NCBI GenBank assembly: GCA_002085205.1
Contig: NATF01000069.1
Span: forward strand, 1 to 8,002
Direction of reading: 5' to 3'
Source of the DNA: Candidatus Cloacimonas sp. 4484_275
Lineage (GTDB): Bacteria; Cloacimonadota; Cloacimonadia; Cloacimonadales; TCS61
Length of the DNA stretch: 8,002 nucleotides
Positions 7,076 to 8,002 of the stretch are shown here, one piece after another. The notes under the pieces were generated by a model that saw only the letters and a program-made list of their open reading frames with translations, was not told where the DNA came from and searched no databases. Position 1 is the stretch's first letter. Every line of letters starts with the position of its first letter. The position numbers were made by a program, and so were the translations under genes.

Positions 7076-7305
7076 TTGACATCATAAACTCCCGGAGGAA
7101 TATTGATAATCATATATTGTCCGTTTTCTTTGGTCTGAGTACCGGTAATAATTGTTTCGCCTTTCATAATCACAACATTCGCATAAGGAACGGGATCGCC
7201 TTTTTCATCTTTCACTTTTCCGGCAAGTTTTCCGGTAGTTCCGGCAAAAATTGCAGTGCTCACAAACAAAAGTAATATAACTGCAAAAAATATCCTCTTC
7301 TGCAT
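6985..7305 (-). CDS. Receptor fragment 1: signal peptide and carboxypeptidase-regulatory-like domain
   Basis: This 106-codon open frame is the true beginning of the TonB-dependent receptor. Residues 1-21 are a Sec signal (M-Q-K-R-I-F-F-A-V-I, ending T-A-I-F-A). Residues about 24-79 have the CarboxypepD_reg-like pattern: G-K-L-A-G-K-V-K-D-E-K-G-D-P-V-P-Y-A-N-V, G-T-Q-T-K-E-N-G-Q-Y and N-I-P-P-G-V-Y-D-V. From about residue 80 the reading (M-M-S-N-V-R-K-L-V-S) is out of frame, caused by the 17-bp duplication, and it ends at an unnatural stop at 6985. The AGGGGGA site 7 nt before ATG 7305 supports this start. Confidence 0.75.
   Translation of the reverse strand: MQKRIFFAVILLLFVSTAIFAGTTGKLAGKVKDEKGDPVPYANVVIMKGETIITGTQTKENGQYMIINIPPGVYDVKCSMMSNVRKLVSKEKKSPEFILISMKQPF
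7053..7086. repeat. Exact 17-bp tandem duplication inside the receptor gene
   Basis: GAACATTTGACATCATA on the plus strand occurs twice, head to tail, at 7053-7069 and 7070-7086, with no mismatch and no spacer. On the coding strand each unit reads TATGATGTCAAATGTTC. Because 17 is not a multiple of three it shifts the receptor frame. Deleting either copy joins fragment 1 to fragment 2 in frame. Confidence 0.95.
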
Positions 7306-7429
7306 TAATAAATCCCCCTATCGTATTGGATTTTTAACTTCAGACAAAAACATCATTTCGACCTATCGTGTCAATTTTTTTTTCAAAGCCTTTATTTTTC
7401 GTAATTTCATCAAATGCCTTTTGCTTATT
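7306..7429 (-). promoter_or_regulatory. Intergenic region with possible promoter of the receptor-exbB-exbD-tonB operon
   Basis: These 124 nt between the lipoate-enzyme gene and the receptor are the only sizeable gap in the window. On the minus strand a run of nine A (7375-7383 region) lies next to a perfect TTGACA (7369-7374), which resembles a -35 hexamer with an upstream A-tract. No good TATAAT follows at 16-18 nt, so the -10 is weak or the promoter is of another type. The 8-mer ACGATAGG occurs twice (7317-7324 and 7362-7369), the first copy overlapping the Shine-Dalgarno of the receptor. I see no convincing hairpin terminator for the upstream gene. Confidence 0.35.
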
Positions 7430-8002
7430 CTATTTTCTTTTATTCCATTCGATTGTACCATATTTAGTCAAAATCAGATTTTCCGCATTTTCTCTTTCTA
7501 TGTCGCTAAAATCTTCAGATAGATAAAATTCATCGCTTTCCCAAGTTTCGATAAAACCTTTTATAAAAGCATCAACTGCCTCATTATAAGAAACTTTTTC
7601 CGGTAAAATTTCATTAATCGCCACTGTTTTTCTGCTCAAATAATCAGCTAATTTTTTTTTCTGAGGTAAGGTTAATTTCGGCAAAACAAATGCCACTTCG
7701 CTTTGATTAAAATTCAAAAGAATAGAACCGTGTTGAAGCAAAACTCCATCTTTTCTGGTTTGAGCGCTTCCCACAATTTTTTTCTTTCGATAAGAAAGCT
7801 CAAAACGAGAAGTACTGCTAAAACAAGGATTTGCTGCTTCTCTTTGGTGATGGGACGCTAAATTTCCCCTCTCGAATTCAACATCTATTCCCAAAATTTG
7901 CAATCCTTTCGCAAGCGCAAAACTGATTTCCGAATATGTTTCCGTAATATTTCCGGACAATCGTTCTCTGAGGGGAGAAATGACGGAATAGGTAATTTCT
8001 TC
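7430..8002 (-). CDS. Lipoate-protein ligase A / octanoyltransferase LipM family (5' end outside window)
   Basis: The frame is open from the right edge (8002) to TAG at 7430, giving 190 visible residues; the start lies outside the window. A TTG at 7960 is internal, since the frame continues upstream as E-E-I-T-Y-S-V-I-S-P-L-R-E-R, matching the E-x-T-Y-S-V segment that follows the R-x-x-G-G-R-A-V-L-H motif in this family. Visible signatures are N-P-C-F-S-S-T-S-R-F-E (Cys about 60 of the visible part) and K-I-V-G-S-A-Q-T-R-K-D-G-V-L-L-Q-H-G-S-I-L, with the lipoyl-binding lysine at about 75. Such enzymes attach lipoate, or transfer octanoate, to lipoyl domains of 2-oxoacid dehydrogenases and the glycine-cleavage H protein in the cytoplasm. 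The cysteine sits where LipM octanoyltransferases have their catalytic Cys, so LipM is possible as well as LplA. Its relation to the downstream uptake operon is probably only positional. Confidence 0.88.
   Translation of the reverse strand, partial: EEITYSVISPLRERLSGNITETYSEISFALAKGLQILGIDVEFERGNLASHHQREAANPCFSSTSRFELSYRKKKIVGSAQTRKDGVLLQHGSILLNFNQSEVAFVLPKLTLPQKKKLADYLSRKTVAINEILPEKVSYNEAVDAFIKGFIETWESDEFYLSEDFSDIERENAENLILTKYGTIEWNKRK

Larger units (their letters stand above)
4398..7305 (-). pseudogene. TonB-dependent outer-membrane receptor, split by two frameshifts
   Basis: One receptor gene is spread over three frames. Segment 1 (from ATG 7305, AGGGGGA at 7313-7319) encodes a signal peptide (about 1-21) and a carboxypeptidase-regulatory-like beta domain (about 24-100). 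Its frame is lost at a 17-bp exact tandem duplication (7053-7069/7070-7086). With one copy removed, V-Y-D-V-K-C-S runs directly into Q-V-G-F-K-G-K-K-I-T. Segment 2 then carries a putative TonB box (E-I-Q-G-V-D-V-V-A-S) and stops at 6866. Segment 3 resumes at D-N-I-D-G-I-V-A-I-Q (from 6875) and holds most of the plug and the whole 22-strand-type barrel to the final aromatic residue at 4398. The rebuilt protein would be roughly 965-975 residues, normal for this class. The ligand cannot be deduced. It is first in an operon with exbB-exbD-exbD-tonB, implying a dedicated energising module. Real inactivation and assembly error are both possible. Confidence 0.82.

Noticed and set aside
7053..7086. 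Programmed ribosomal frameshifting as the reason for the split receptor
   Set aside because: No slippery heptamer with a downstream structure is evident at the break, and a 17-bp duplication fully explains the shift. Ribosomal slippage would not remove the extra sequence.
1..8002. CRISPR arrays, tRNA or rRNA genes, insertion sequences
   Set aside because: No spaced direct repeats, cloverleaf-like segments, transposase motifs or terminal inverted repeats were seen on either strand.

Overview
The window is AT-rich, roughly 38% GC by eye, and every gene I can support lies on the minus strand. It reads right to left: (i) the 3' part of a lipoate/octanoate-transfer enzyme of the LplA/LipM family (8002-7430); (ii) a 124-nt gap holding the only plausible promoter; (iii) a TonB-dependent outer-membrane receptor (7305-4398); (iv) exbB (4361-3546); (v) two exbD paralogues (3536-3129 and 3119-2712); (vi) tonB (2704-2235); and (vii) a large secreted protein with several acidic D-x-D-x-D-G-type motifs that runs off the left edge (2210-1). 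Spacing from the receptor to the secreted protein is 7-36 nt. Each gene has a purine-rich Shine-Dalgarno sequence, and in three junctions it overlaps the previous stop codon. I therefore read genes iii-vii as one operon.

The organism is a Gram-negative (diderm) bacterium. The receptor (carboxypeptidase-regulatory-like N-domain, then plug, then barrel) is followed by exbB-exbD-exbD-tonB, and then by a secreted protein containing N-Y-G-F-F-G and S-L-E-Y-P-G-G-S-G. From memory this resembles Cloacimonadota and neighbouring FCB-group lineages (Marinimicrobia, KSB1, Calditrichaeota). That assignment is an inference, not a search result.

The genes together describe an energised outer-membrane uptake system. 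ExbB/ExbD would harvest the proton gradient, TonB would carry the force across the periplasm, and the receptor would import a ligand. The secreted protein may act on the same ligand at the cell surface, but its function is unknown.

The most notable point is that this system is broken as written. The receptor is split into three frames. One break is an exact 17-bp tandem duplication (7053-7086); removing one copy restores the frame. The other is an apparent small deletion at the start of the plug (around 6873-6880). tonB has lost its membrane anchor and changes frame at about 2631-2638. Its well-placed start (2704) and its conserved C-terminal domain are therefore in different frames. The other four genes are intact as far as visible. 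Three indels confined to the receptor and tonB could be real decay, strain-level variation or assembly error. The sequence alone cannot decide. I see no RNA genes, CRISPR arrays, insertion sequences or convincing terminators.
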